Source: Nocardioides marmorisolisilvae (GTDB lineage Bacteria > Actinomycetota > Actinomycetes > Propionibacteriales > Nocardioidaceae). Taken from it: a stretch of 64,000 nucleotides of DNA. Where the stretch lies: the NCBI RefSeq assembly GCF_003725775.1, contig NZ_RJSG01000001.1:310262-374261 (forward strand), written 5' to 3'. How positions within the stretch are numbered: the stretch's first letter is position 1; each line of letters starts with the position of its first letter. Both the position numbers and the translations under genes were made by a program. Under the pieces are notes generated by a model. The model saw only the letters and a program-made list of their open reading frames with translations. It had not been told where the DNA came from and did not search any database. This document shows positions 51,590 through 60,519 of this stretch, piece after piece.

Positions 51590-52629
51590 CCGGTCTTGCC
51601 GGTCGCTTCCTGGATCTTCGGGACGATGCCGCCGTCGTCGAAGAACTTCTTCTGGGCGGCCGGCCAGCCGCCGAAGTCCTTCTCGATGGTCAGCAGCTTC
51701 GCCGGGGTCGGGAACGGGTTCGACGGGTCGTTGGCACCCTGGACGTCGGTCTTGATGCCGTCGACCACCGGGCGGTAGCCGGACTTGGCGAAGTCGGTCT
51801 GCGCCTCGTCACTCCACAGGAACTTCAGGAAGTCCTGAGCCGCGGCCGGGGCCTTCTTGGTGACCGCGGCCGGGGTCTCGATGAGCAGGGTCTGGTCCGG
51901 GACGATGTAGTCGACGTCCTGGTTGTTCTGCTTGGCCAGGATCGCCTCGTTCTCGTAGGAGATCAGGGCGTCACCGTTGCCGCTGGTGAACGAGGTCAGC
52001 GCGTCGCGGGCCGAGCCCGGCAGCGCCACCGCGTGCTTGAAGTACTGGGTCAGGTACGCCTCGGCGTCGGCCTCGGAACCGCCCTGGGCGAGCACGTGCC
52101 CGTACGCCGCCAGGGTGTTCCAGCGCGCACCGCCGGAGGAGGCGGGGTTCGGCGTCACGATGCCGACGCCCTTCTTGATCAGGTCGTCCCAGCCGGTGAT
52201 GTGCTTCGGGTTGCCCTTGCGGACCACGATCACGACGACCGAGTCGGCGACGATGCCCTTGTGGGCGTCGGCGTTCCAGTCGGAGGCCACCAGGCCGGCG
52301 TCGACCAGGCGGGTGACGTCACCCTCGAGGGAGAAGTTCACGAAGTCGGCGGGCTGGCCACCGGCCACCGCGCGGCTCTGGTCGCCGGACGGGCCGTAGG
52401 ACTCCTTGAAGGTCACGCCCTTGCCCTCGGAGGTGTTCTTGAAGGCGGCCTCGATCGACTTGAACGCCGCCGACGGGGTCGAGTAGGCGACGAGGTTGAT
52501 CGTGGAGCCCGAGCCGCCCCCGGAGCTGGAGCCGCAGCCCGTCAGCGCGACGGCACCAACGGTGAGGGCGGCGGCCAGCGCCACCCATCGGCGGCGGGAC
52601 CCCGTGGGTCGGGACGTGTTCTCGGGCAT
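51586..52629 (-). CDS. subI: sulfate-binding lipoprotein
   Basis: A 347-residue periplasmic-type binding protein, first gene of the operon. The lipobox L-T-G-C gives a lipidated Cys near residue 32, after a typical signal peptide; a Ser/Gly linker follows. The mature part has sulfate-binding features ([22 protein letters not shown]). The ATG at 52629 follows AAGGAG; the longer frame is not used. It captures sulfate or thiosulfate for CysTWA. Confidence 0.93.
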   Translation of the reverse strand: MPENTSRPTGSRRRWVALAAALTVGAVALTGCGSSSGGGSGSTINLVAYSTPSAAFKSIEAAFKNTSEGKGVTFKESYGPSGDQSRAVAGGQPADFVNFSLEGDVTRLVDAGLVASDWNADAHKGIVADSVVVIVVRKGNPKHITGWDDLIKKGVGIVTPNPASSGGARWNTLAAYGHVLAQGGSEADAEAYLTQYFKHAVALPGSARDALTSFTSGNGDALISYENEAILAKQNNQDVDYIVPDQTLLIETPAAVTKKAPAAAQDFLKFLWSDEAQTDFAKSGYRPVVDGIKTDVQGANDPSNPFPTPAKLLTIEKDFGGWPAAQKKFFDDGGIVPKIQEATGKTG

Positions 52630-52807
52630 GACGACTCCTTGGTCAGGGAAGTGCGTTGGATTTGTAATGTCGAGAAACTTACTACACTTCACTGGCTTTA
52701 TGCCAAATATTCAGAAGAGTGACTCCCGTCACCCCGCTTTCGCGGGCTGAGAATCCGGCGCTTTTCAACCGTTCCGGGACTATCGTGTTCGGTGGATCGC
52801 TGACCCC

Positions 52808-52821
52808 TAGAACACGTTCTA
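52808..52821 (+). promoter_or_regulatory. KstR-like operator and promoter of korAB
   Basis: TAGAACACGTTCTA fits the KstR consensus T-n-n-AAC-n-n-GTT-n-n-A at every fixed base, with perfect 6-base arms. TAGAAT at 52831-52836 is a likely -10, which puts the operator over the -35 region. The promoter of the DapB-like gene at 27868 has the same layout and shares the stretch that follows the operator. Confidence 0.68.
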
Positions 52822-52871
52822 CTTTCCGCGTAGAATGGGCGGTCCCTGACCGAGAACAGAAGGCGTTTGTC

Positions 52872-54809
52872 GTGGCCAAAGAGGTCCAGCAGCTCGACCG
52901 AGTGATCATCCGTTTCGCAGGCGACTCCGGCGACGGCATGCAGCTCACCGGAGACCGGTTCACCCAGGAGTCCGCCGCGTTCGGTAACGACCTGGCGACC
53001 TTCCCGAACTTCCCCGCGGAGATCCGCGCCCCCCAGGGCACGCTCCCGGGCGTCTCGTCCTTCCAGGTGCACTTCGCCGACCACGACATCCTCACCGCCG
53101 GCGACGCCCCGGACGTCCTGGTGGCGATGAACCCGGCCGCGCTCAAGGCCAACCTGTCCGACATGAAGCCGGGCACCGCGATCATCGTCGACAGCCACGA
53201 CTTCACCAGCCGCAACCTGATCAAGGCCGGCTACGAGGGCAACCCGCTGGAGGAGGAGGGCGCCGGCTCGCTCGCCGAGGACTACAACCTCTCCGTCCTC
53301 GACCTGACCGGCATGACCGTCGAGGCGGTCAAGGAGTTCGGCCTCTCCCGCAAGGACGCCGCCCGCGCGAAGAACATGTTCGCCCTCGGCCTGCTGTCCT
53401 GGATGTACGGCCGCCCGACCGAGACCACCATCGACTTCCTCACGGCTCGCTTCGCCAAGGCCCCGGACATCCGCGACGCCAACATCACCGCGTTCAAGTC
53501 CGGCTGGAACTTCGGCGAGACCACCGAGGCCTTCGTCGTCCAGTACGAGATCAAGCCGGCGGCGATGAAGCCGGGCACCTACCGGAACATCAGCGGCAAC
53601 CTGGCGCTCTCCTACGGCCTGATCGCCGGCGGTGTGCAGTCCGGCCTGCCGATCTTCCTCGGCACCTACCCGATCACCCCGGCCAGCGACATCCTGCACG
53701 AGCTGAGCAAGCACAAGAAGTTCGGCATCACGACGTTCCAGGCCGAGGACGAGATCGCCGGTATCGGCGCCGCCCTCGGCGCCAGCTTCGCCGGCTCGCT
53801 GGGCATCACCACCACCTCCGGTCCGGGTATCGCGCTGAAGTCCGAGACCATCGGCCTGGCAGTGATGACCGAGCTCCCGCTGCTCATCGTCGACGTCCAG
53901 CGCGGTGGCCCCTCGACCGGTCTGCCGACCAAGACCGAGCAGGCCGACCTGCTGCAGGCGATGTTCGGCCGCAACGGCGAGTCCCCGGTCCCGGTGATCG
54001 CGCCACAGTCCCCCGGCGACTGCTTCGACGCCGCGCTCGAGGCGGCCCGGATCGCGGTCACCTACCGCACCCCGGTGATGCTGCTCTCCGACGGCTACCT
54101 GGCCAACGGCTCCGAGCCGTGGTCGATCCCGGACGTCGCGGACCTGCCGAAGATCGACCCGAACTTCGCGACCGAGACCAACAAGACGGTCACCAGCAAG
54201 GACGGCGAGACCTCCGAGGAGTACTGGCCCTACCTGCGCGACGAGGAGACCCTGGCGCGTCCGTGGGCCATCCCCGGTACGCCGGGCCTGGAGCACCGCA
54301 TCGGTGGTCTGGAGAAGGGCGACGGCCACGGCAACATCTCCTACGACCCGGCCAACCACGACTTCATGGTCCGGACCCGCCAGGCCAAGGTGGACCGGAT
54401 CGCCGAGTCGCTGCCGCCGCTCGTGGTCGACGACCCGTCCGGCAAGGCGAAGGTCCTGGTCCTGGGCTGGGGTTCGACGTACGGCCCCATCGGTGCCGCT
54501 GCGCGTCGCGTCCGCAAGGCCGGTCACGACGTCGCCCAGGTGCACCTGCGCCACCTGAACCCGTTCCCGAAGGACCTCGGCGAGATCCTCAAGGGCTACG
54601 ACGCCGTGATGATCCCCGAGATGAACCTGGGCCAGCTCTCGCTGCTGATCCGGGCCAAGTACCTCGTCGACGTCGTCGGCTACAACCAGGTCAACGGCAT
54701 GCCGCTCAAGGCGGCCGAGCTGGCCGAGGCCATCACCGACCTGATCGCCCACACCACGGGCGACGTTCCCACGACCGACAGCACTGGTGAGATGGAGGCG
54801 GTCAAGTGA
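52872..54809 (+). CDS. korA: 2-oxoacid:ferredoxin oxidoreductase alpha subunit
   Basis: A 645-residue fusion of a gamma domain (about 1-200, G-D-S-G-D-G near the start) and the alpha domain (about 215-600: T-Y-P-I-T-P-A-S, G-P-G, E-D-E-I-A-G). With KorB it converts 2-oxoglutarate to succinyl-CoA with ferredoxin as electron acceptor, as an alternative to 2-oxoglutarate dehydrogenase. I take the GTG at 52872, with AAGG upstream; earlier codons would cover the operator. A KstR-like operator precedes it. No own iron-sulfur motif, as usual for KorA. Confidence 0.92.
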   Translation: MAKEVQQLDRVIIRFAGDSGDGMQLTGDRFTQESAAFGNDLATFPNFPAEIRAPQGTLPGVSSFQVHFADHDILTAGDAPDVLVAMNPAALKANLSDMKPGTAIIVDSHDFTSRNLIKAGYEGNPLEEEGAGSLAEDYNLSVLDLTGMTVEAVKEFGLSRKDAARAKNMFALGLLSWMYGRPTETTIDFLTARFAKAPDIRDANITAFKSGWNFGETTEAFVVQYEIKPAAMKPGTYRNISGNLALSYGLIAGGVQSGLPIFLGTYPITPASDILHELSKHKKFGITTFQAEDEIAGIGAALGASFAGSLGITTTSGPGIALKSETIGLAVMTELPLLIVDVQRGGPSTGLPTKTEQADLLQAMFGRNGESPVPVIAPQSPGDCFDAALEAARIAVTYRTPVMLLSDGYLANGSEPWSIPDVADLPKIDPNFATETNKTVTSKDGETSEEYWPYLRDEETLARPWAIPGTPGLEHRIGGLEKGDGHGNISYDPANHDFMVRTRQAKVDRIAESLPPLVVDDPSGKAKVLVLGWGSTYGPIGAAARRVRKAGHDVAQVHLRHLNPFPKDLGEILKGYDAVMIPEMNLGQLSLLIRAKYLVDVVGYNQVNGMPLKAAELAEAITDLIAHTTGDVPTTDSTGEMEAVK

Positions 54810-55879
54810 CCACCGTCGAGCTGCCCTTCCCCGGCCTGGCCGGCGTCCCGACGAAGGACGAGCCGCAGAACCGCAAGGAGTACACCGCGGACCAGGAGGT
54901 GCGCTGGTGCCCCGGGTGCGGTGACTACGCGATCCTCGCCGCGGTCCAGGGCTTCCTGCCCGATCTCGGGCTGCGCCGCGAGAACATCGTGTTCGTCTCC
55001 GGCATCGGCTGCTCCAGCCGGTTCCCGTACTACCTCGACACCTACGGGATGCACTCGATCCACGGCCGCGCCCCGGCGATCGCCACCGGTATCGCCACCG
55101 CCCGCGAGGACATCAACGTCTGGGTCGTCACCGGCGACGGTGACGCGCTCTCGATCGGTGGCAACCACCTGATCCACGCGATGCGCCGCAACGTGAACAT
55201 GACGATCCTGCTGTTCAACAACCGGATCTACGGCCTGACCAAGGGTCAGTACTCGCCGACCTCCGAGCCGGGCAAGATCACCAAGTCGACCCCGGTCGGC
55301 TCGGTGGACCACCCGTTCAACCCGGTCTCGCTCGCCCTGGGTGCCGAGGCTTCGTTCGTCGCGCGGACCATCGACTCCGACCGCAAGCACCTCACCGCGG
55401 TGCTGTCCGCGGCCGCCGCCCACCGCGGTACGTCGCTGGTCGAGATCTACCAGAACTGCCCGATCTTCAACGACGGCGCCTTCGACGCGGTCAAGGAGAA
55501 CGACACCAAGGCCGACGCGATCATCCCGCTCGAGCACGGCCAGCCGATCCGCTTCGGCGCGCTCGGCGAGGACGGGCTCGGCACGAAGGGCATCGCGCGC
55601 TCGTCCTCCGGTGGTGTCGAGGTCGTCGCGGGCAACTCCCCCGACGTGCTCGTCCACGACGCGCACAACCCGGACCCGACGACGGCCTTCGCGCTCTCCC
55701 GGCTCACCGACGCCGGCGTCCTGCACCAGGCACCGATCGGCATCTTCCGCTCGGTCAGCCGCCCGACGTACGACGACGGCGCCCGCCAGCAGATCGCGAC
55801 CGCGCAGGCCGGCCAGGAGGACGCCAACGCCGCCCTCGCGACGCTGATCAACGGCAAGGACACCTGGACCGTCCTCTGA
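54806..55879 (+). CDS. korB: 2-oxoacid:ferredoxin oxidoreductase beta subunit
   Basis: A 357-residue thiamine-diphosphate subunit. Cys residues for one [4Fe-4S] cluster lie in W-C-P-G-C-G-D-Y, G-I-G-C-S-S-R-F and N-C-P-I-F-N-D; the ThDP/Mg motif is G-D-G-D-A-L-S-I-G-x-N-H. GTG start with GTGA overlap to korA. A strong hairpin terminator follows about 55 bases behind the stop. Confidence 0.93.
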   Translation: MTTVELPFPGLAGVPTKDEPQNRKEYTADQEVRWCPGCGDYAILAAVQGFLPDLGLRRENIVFVSGIGCSSRFPYYLDTYGMHSIHGRAPAIATGIATAREDINVWVVTGDGDALSIGGNHLIHAMRRNVNMTILLFNNRIYGLTKGQYSPTSEPGKITKSTPVGSVDHPFNPVSLALGAEASFVARTIDSDRKHLTAVLSAAAAHRGTSLVEIYQNCPIFNDGAFDAVKENDTKADAIIPLEHGQPIRFGALGEDGLGTKGIARSSSGGVEVVAGNSPDVLVHDAHNPDPTTAFALSRLTDAGVLHQAPIGIFRSVSRPTYDDGARQQIATAQAGQEDANAALATLINGKDTWTVL

Positions 55880-55882
55880 CCT

Positions 55883-55915
55883 GTCGCCGGTCGAGGCGCG
55901 AGGAGCGCCGGCGAC
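55883..55915. repeat. inverted repeat behind korB
   Basis: GTCGCCGG at 55883-55890 and CCGGCGAC at 55908-55915 around a GAGGCGCGAGGAGCG loop, 4 bases behind the korB stop. The loop resembles the GAGGCGCGAG core of the dispersed repeat at 13799. It may protect the transcript end. Confidence 0.55.
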
Positions 55916-55933
55916 CGACTCGGTGGTTGCCCC

Positions 55934-55975
55934 AGAACCCCGGTTCCGCACCTCGGTGCTGAACCGGGGTTTTCT
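55934..55975 (+). terminator. rho-independent terminator of korAB
   Basis: Left arm AGAACCCCGGTTC, loop of 14 bases, right arm GAACCGGGGTTTTCT; the stem is GC-rich and ends in a TTTT tract on the plus strand. The clearest intrinsic terminator in the window. Confidence 0.88.
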
Positions 55976-56010
55976 GCTCCCTTGTCAGGGCCGGTCTTCT
56001 GCGGCAGACT

Positions 56011-56026
56011 GAATGAACATTCATTC
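56011..56026. promoter_or_regulatory. TetR-type operator before SDR-TetR pair
   Basis: GAATGA-ACAT-TCATTC, 6-base arms around 4 bases, typical of TetR-family operators. It ends directly before the GGAGGAG ribosome binding site of the SDR gene. The TetR gene that follows the SDR is the likely binder, giving autoregulation. Confidence 0.65.
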
Positions 56027-56038
56027 GGAGGAGTTTCC

Positions 56039-56974
56039 ATGGGCTGGAACGCAGACGACATCCCTTCCCAGAGCGGCCGCACCGCCGTCGTCACCGGGGC
56101 CAACGGCGGGCTCGGTCTGGTGACGGCCCGCGAGCTCGCGGCGAAGGGCGCGCACGTCGTGCTCGCCGCACGCAATCCGGCGAAGACCGAGGCCGCCGTG
56201 CAGGCGATCCGTGCCGCGGTACCGGGCGCCTCCCTGGAGGTGGTCACCCTGGACCTGTCCTCCCAGGCGTCGGTGAAGGAGTCGGCCGCACAGATCCTGG
56301 CCGCGCACCAGCAGGTGGACCTGCTGATCAACAACGCCGGCGTGATGGGCATCCCCGAGTCGAGGACCGTCGACGGCTACGAGATGCAGTTCGGCGTCGA
56401 CCACCTCGGGCACTGGACCTTCACCGCGCTGCTGCTCCCCGCCCTGCTCCGTACGCCAGGGTCGCGGGTCGTCACCGTGACGAGCACGGCGCACCACATG
56501 GGCCGGGCCGTGAACCCGGAGAACCCGCACCTCGAAGGGAACTACGGGGCCTGGCGCGCCTACGGCCAGGCCAAGCTGGCGAACTTCCACTTCGGGCTCG
56601 GCCTGCAGCGCGATCTCGCGGCGGCCGGGGCGGAGACGACGAGCCTGATCGCCCACCCCGGTCTGTCCAACACCGACCTGCAGACCGTCAGCGTCGAGGA
56701 GTCCGGGGGCGGCGCGTCGCAGAAGTTCTTCCAGACCCTCGCCCAGCGCACCGGGATGTCGGCCGACGACGGCGCCCTCTCCCAGCTCAGGGCGGCGACC
56801 GATCCCACGGCCCCGGGTGGCGGGTTCTACGGACCTCTCTTCGTCAACAACGGCCGCCCGGTGCGCAAGCCGATCTTCCGACGCCTCGGGATGAACCGGG
56901 CCGTGTCGGCGTTGTGGCAGGTGTCCGAGGCCGAGACCGGGGTCTCCTTGGACCTCGGTACGGTCACGGGGTGA
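56039..56974 (+). CDS. SDR-family oxidoreductase (retinol-dehydrogenase-like)
   Basis: A 311-residue SDR: T-G-A-N-G-G-L-G (nucleotide motif), NNAG, and an extended A-Y-G-Q-A-K-L-A-N active-site segment, with the about 50-residue longer C-terminus of retinol/protochlorophyllide-type SDRs. The ATG at 56039 follows GGAGGAG. It overlaps the TetR gene by four bases (GTGA). The hydrophobic substrate is unknown; the TetR ligand is probably related to it. Confidence 0.87.
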   Translation: MGWNADDIPSQSGRTAVVTGANGGLGLVTARELAAKGAHVVLAARNPAKTEAAVQAIRAAVPGASLEVVTLDLSSQASVKESAAQILAAHQQVDLLINNAGVMGIPESRTVDGYEMQFGVDHLGHWTFTALLLPALLRTPGSRVVTVTSTAHHMGRAVNPENPHLEGNYGAWRAYGQAKLANFHFGLGLQRDLAAAGAETTSLIAHPGLSNTDLQTVSVEESGGGASQKFFQTLAQRTGMSADDGALSQLRAATDPTAPGGGFYGPLFVNNGRPVRKPIFRRLGMNRAVSALWQVSEAETGVSLDLGTVTG

Positions 56975-57537
56975 CCACCACCCCCACGGACCGCGCTGCG
57001 GCCGTCCGCGCGGCGATGCGCACCGTGGTGGCCGAGCACGGCTTCCACGGCGCATCGATGAGCGCGGTCGCGCAGGTAGCCGGCGTCGCCACCGGCACCG
57101 CGTACACCCACTACGCCTCGAAGGACGCACTGGTCATCGCGACGTACTGCGAGACGAAGTCCGAGCTGGGGCGGGCAGCGGCCAGCGGGATCGACCGGAG
57201 CCTGCCGCCGGGCGAGCGGTTCCGGGCTCTGTGGTTGGCCTACCACGACTTCCTGCGCTCGCACCCCGAGCACGCTCGGTTCCTGCTCCAGGTCGAGCAC
57301 TCGCCGTACCGTGGCCCCGCCCACGACGCAGCCCTGGCCGACCAGGACGACCCGCTGGTGGCCCAGGTGACGGCATCGGACCTGCTCGCGCTCCTGCTCC
57401 CGCTCCCCGACGAGGTGCTCTACGACCTGGCGCTCGGGCCGGCGGTCCGTCTCGCCGCTGCCGGTGCCGTCACGACCCCCGCTCAGCTCGAGGAGATCGC
57501 AGCCGCCTGCTGGCGCGCGGTGACGGTTCCTGCCTAG
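56971..57537 (+). CDS. TetR-family regulator
   Basis: A 188-residue regulator with one N-terminal HTH (M-S-A-V-A-Q-V-A-G-V-A-T-G-T-A-Y-T-H-Y) and a helical ligand domain. It is cotranscribed with the SDR (GTGA junction), and a symmetric operator precedes the pair, so it probably represses both. Length normal for TetR. GTG start chosen from the junction; longer frames read into the SDR gene. Confidence 0.87.
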   Translation: MTTTPTDRAAAVRAAMRTVVAEHGFHGASMSAVAQVAGVATGTAYTHYASKDALVIATYCETKSELGRAAASGIDRSLPPGERFRALWLAYHDFLRSHPEHARFLLQVEHSPYRGPAHDAALADQDDPLVAQVTASDLLALLLPLPDEVLYDLALGPAVRLAAAGAVTTPAQLEEIAAACWRAVTVPA

Positions 57538-57545
57538 CGGTGCGC

Positions 57546-57947
57546 CTAGGCCGGCGAGAGCCAGCCCGCTCCCGGCAGGTTCCGGGCCACCATGAACACC
57601 GCCAGGAACCCGACGACCGCCCAACCCCACCACGGCTTGGACTGGATGCGGAGCAGCCGACGCCCGGTGAACGCCTGCTGCGCCCAGAGCGCCCAGACGA
57701 CCGCGATCAGCGGCAGCGCGAGGGCTGCCACCGGGTTGCGGGCGAACGCGCCCGCGATGTCGAGGTGCGCCAGGTCGTGCACCGCCCGCAGGCCGCCGCA
57801 GAACGGGCAGTAGATGCCGGTCAGCGCCAGCAGCGGGCAGGTCGGGTAGTGACCCTGGTCGTTCGGGTTCACCGCCGCGACCAGCAGCGTCGCAGCACCG
57901 ACCCCTGTCGCCGTCCAGACGACCGAGGCGCGGGTGGGCGCACTCAT
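57546..57947 (-). CDS. DUF2752 membrane protein
   Basis: A 133-residue protein with about three membrane segments and the DUF2752 signature C-P-F-C-G-G-L-R. Its ATG overlaps the stop of the polyprenyl synthase gene (ATGA), so it is the last gene of the nuo-linked transcript. The conserved C-x-x-C hints at a metal or redox role; nothing firmer is known. Confidence 0.85.
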   Translation of the reverse strand: MSAPTRASVVWTATGVGAATLLVAAVNPNDQGHYPTCPLLALTGIYCPFCGGLRAVHDLAHLDIAGAFARNPVAALALPLIAVVWALWAQQAFTGRRLLRIQSKPWWGWAVVGFLAVFMVARNLPGAGWLSPA

Positions 57948-58936
57948 GACGAGCGGTCGGTCACCACATCGGCGAAGGCCTCGAGCGCGTCCCGCGCCGA
58001 ACCCTCGGGAAGCACGCTCAGCAGCTCCTTGGCCGCCGCGGCCTCGCCGGCGACGTAGGCCCGCGCCTCGTCCATCGCCGGGTGTGCCCGCAGCAGACCC
58101 AGGGCCTCGGCGTGCAGGGCGTCGTCGGTGAGAGGCTGCTTGAGCAGCTCGACCAGCCGGGCGTCGGCCGGGTCGGTGCTGCGCATCGCGTAGAGCGTCG
58201 GCAGCGTGGGCACGCCCTCGCGCAGGTCGGTGCCCGGGGTCTTGCCGGACTCCTCGCTCTCCGAGGCGATGTCGAGGATGTCGTCGGCGAGCTGGAAGGC
58301 GACGCCGATGCGCTCGCCGTACTCGGTCAGCGCGTCGACCACCTCAGGCGTCGCGCCCCCGAACATGGCGCCGTACCGGGCGGAGGTGGCGATCAGCGAG
58401 CCGGTCTTGCCGGCGACCACGCGCAGGTAGTGCTCGAGCGGGTCGTCCTCGGCACCGGGGCCGAGCGTCTCCAGGATCTGGCCCTCGACCAGGCGGGAGA
58501 ACGTCTGCGCCTGGATGCGCACTGCCTCGGGCCCGAGGTCGGCGGTCAGCTCGGAGGACTTCGCGAAGAGGAAGTCGCCGGTGAGGATGGCGACCAGGTT
58601 GTCCCAGCGGGCGTTGGCGGACTCGGCACCGCGGCGCAGCGCGGCCTCGTCCATCACGTCGTCGTGGTACAGCGAGGCCAGGTGGGTCAGCTCGACCACG
58701 CAGGCCGCGGTGAGCACCTCGGGCGTCGCTCCGGAGCCGGTCTCGGCACCCAGGAAGCAGAGCAGCGGACGGAACCGCTTGCCGCCGGCCTCCATGAGGT
58801 GGCGCGCCGCCTTGGTGACAAACGGGGCCTCGCTCTCGACGTGGCCCAGCAGCGCCTCCTCGACCTCGACCATGGTCGAGCGGAGGCGCTCCTCGAGCTC
58901 AGCGTCGAGGATGGGCAGGGCCAGAGGGGAGCTCAC
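57944..58936 (-). CDS. polyprenyl diphosphate synthase
   Basis: A 330-residue trans-isoprenyl diphosphate synthase. First Asp-rich motif L-Y-H-D-D-V-M-D, second motif L-A-D-D-I-L-D, with G-G-K-R-F-R-P for substrate binding. No bulky residue clearly limits the chain, so a long-chain product such as the menaquinone side chain is likely. The GTG at 58936 overlaps the nuoN stop (GTGA). Coupling to complex I genes fits a role in making the quinone that complex I reduces. Confidence 0.9.
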   Translation of the reverse strand: MSSPLALPILDAELEERLRSTMVEVEEALLGHVESEAPFVTKAARHLMEAGGKRFRPLLCFLGAETGSGATPEVLTAACVVELTHLASLYHDDVMDEAALRRGAESANARWDNLVAILTGDFLFAKSSELTADLGPEAVRIQAQTFSRLVEGQILETLGPGAEDDPLEHYLRVVAGKTGSLIATSARYGAMFGGATPEVVDALTEYGERIGVAFQLADDILDIASESEESGKTPGTDLREGVPTLPTLYAMRSTDPADARLVELLKQPLTDDALHAEALGLLRAHPAMDEARAYVAGEAAAAKELLSVLPEGSARDALEAFADVVTDRSS

Positions 58937-60519
58937 CGGACGAATTCTGCAACACGACCGAGCAGATCGAGCAACGGGCCCGGAACCACGCCCAGAACCA
59001 GGGTTCCGGCGGCACCGATCGCGATCACCGAGGAGGTCATGACGCTGGGGATCGCGACGCTCGTCTCGCCGACCGGGTCGGTGAAGAACATCAGCACGAT
59101 GATGCGCACGTAGAAGAACGCCGCCGCCGCCGAACCGAGCACGGCCACGATGACCACCGGCCACGCGCCGGCGCTCGCGGCGGAGGTGAACACCGCCCAC
59201 TTGCCGGTGAAGCCGCTGGTCAACGGGATGCCGGCCAGGCCGAGCAGCAGGAACGAGAAGATGCCGGCCACCAGCGGGGAGTGCTTGCCCAGGCCGGTCC
59301 ACGCCGACATCGAGGTCGCCTCGCCACTCGGGTCGCGCACCAGCGTGACGATCGCGAAGGCAGCCAGGTTCGTCAGGCCGTACGTCGTCAGGTAGAACAG
59401 CACCGCCTGCACGGGCTGGATCTCGCCCGGACCGATGTCGGCCAGCGAACGCGCACCCAGGAACGCGGTCATCATGAAGCCGGCGTGGGCGACCGAGGAG
59501 TAGGCCAGCAGCCGCTTCACGTCGGTCTGGCTCAGCGCCATCACCGAACCGACCACCATGGTCAGGATCGCGACGCCCCACGCGACCGGCATCCAGTCCC
59601 AGCGAGCACCGCCGAAGGCGACGTAGAAGAGCCGGAACAACGCGCCGAACGCGGCGACCTTGGTGCCGGCGGCCATGAACGCGGTCACCGAGGTGGGGGC
59701 GCCCTGGTAGACGTCGGGCACCCACGCCTGGAACGGTGCGGCGCCGACCTTGAACAGCAGGCCGACCAGCAGCATGCCCATGCCGCCGAGCAGCAGCGCG
59801 TGCGAGCCGCTGCCTGCGGAGACGGCGAACGCGATCTTGTCGAACTGCATCGAGCCGGCGTACCCGTAGACCAGGGCCATGCCGTAGACGAAGAAGCCGG
59901 AGCTGAAGGCACCGAGCATGAAGTACTTCAGCGCCGCTTCCTGGCTCAGCAGGCGGCGACGACGCGCCAGACCGCAGAGCAGGTACAGCGGCAGCGAGAG
60001 CACCTCCAGGCCGACGAACATGGTGATCAGGTCGTTGGCCGCGGGGAAGATCATCATGCCCGCGACCGCGAACATCAGCAGCGGGAAGACCTCGGTGTGC
60101 TCCAGGCCGCGGGTCGAGGCCTCACGCTCGGCCTCGGTGCCCGGCAGCGCGGCCGCCTGACCGGCGAACGCGGTCACGCCGCCCTCGAGCCGGCGCTCGG
60201 CGAAGAGCAGGATCGAGAGCAGCGAGAAGACCAGCACCAGGATCCAGCAGAAGATCGCGGGACCGTCCAGGGTCAGCGCCGACTCGGCGACGATGCGACC
60301 GGGCTTGGCCTCGCCGCTCCACGGGTGCAGCTTGTTGAAGACCCAGATGGTGTCCGCGATCGCGGCCACCGTTCCGGCGATCGCAAGGCCCACCTGGACG
60401 GCGTACCGCTGCGTACGCGGGACAGCGGCCTCGACCAGCACGCCGATGGTGGCGACGCCGAGGACGATCAGGAGCGGAGCGAGCTGGGAGTACTCGAGGT
60501 GCGGAGCATCGAACTTCAC
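58933..60519 (-). CDS. nuoN: NADH-quinone oxidoreductase subunit N
   Basis: A 528-residue antiporter-like subunit with about 14 membrane segments. The G-L-E-V-L-S-L-P-L-Y segment holds the key membrane Glu, and conserved Lys residues follow in later helices. Proton pumping in complex I. GTG start overlaps the nuoM stop (GTGA). Confidence 0.95.
   Translation of the reverse strand: MKFDAPHLEYSQLAPLLIVLGVATIGVLVEAAVPRTQRYAVQVGLAIAGTVAAIADTIWVFNKLHPWSGEAKPGRIVAESALTLDGPAIFCWILVLVFSLLSILLFAERRLEGGVTAFAGQAAALPGTEAEREASTRGLEHTEVFPLLMFAVAGMMIFPAANDLITMFVGLEVLSLPLYLLCGLARRRRLLSQEAALKYFMLGAFSSGFFVYGMALVYGYAGSMQFDKIAFAVSAGSGSHALLLGGMGMLLVGLLFKVGAAPFQAWVPDVYQGAPTSVTAFMAAGTKVAAFGALFRLFYVAFGGARWDWMPVAWGVAILTMVVGSVMALSQTDVKRLLAYSSVAHAGFMMTAFLGARSLADIGPGEIQPVQAVLFYLTTYGLTNLAAFAIVTLVRDPSGEATSMSAWTGLGKHSPLVAGIFSFLLLGLAGIPLTSGFTGKWAVFTSAASAGAWPVVIVAVLGSAAAAFFYVRIIVLMFFTDPVGETSVAIPSVMTSSVIAIGAAGTLVLGVVPGPLLDLLGRVAEFVR

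Noticed and set aside
52808-52821. SOS box (LexA site)
   Set aside because: Actinobacterial SOS boxes have GAAC-N4-GTTC. Here the spacing is two bases, which fits KstR-type operators instead.
52698-54752. 684-codon open frame on the minus strand opposite korA
   Set aside because: It mirrors korA codon by codon, its protein has low complexity (Arg/Asp/Gly/Val), and korA is a clear family member. It is the usual antisense shadow in high-GC DNA.
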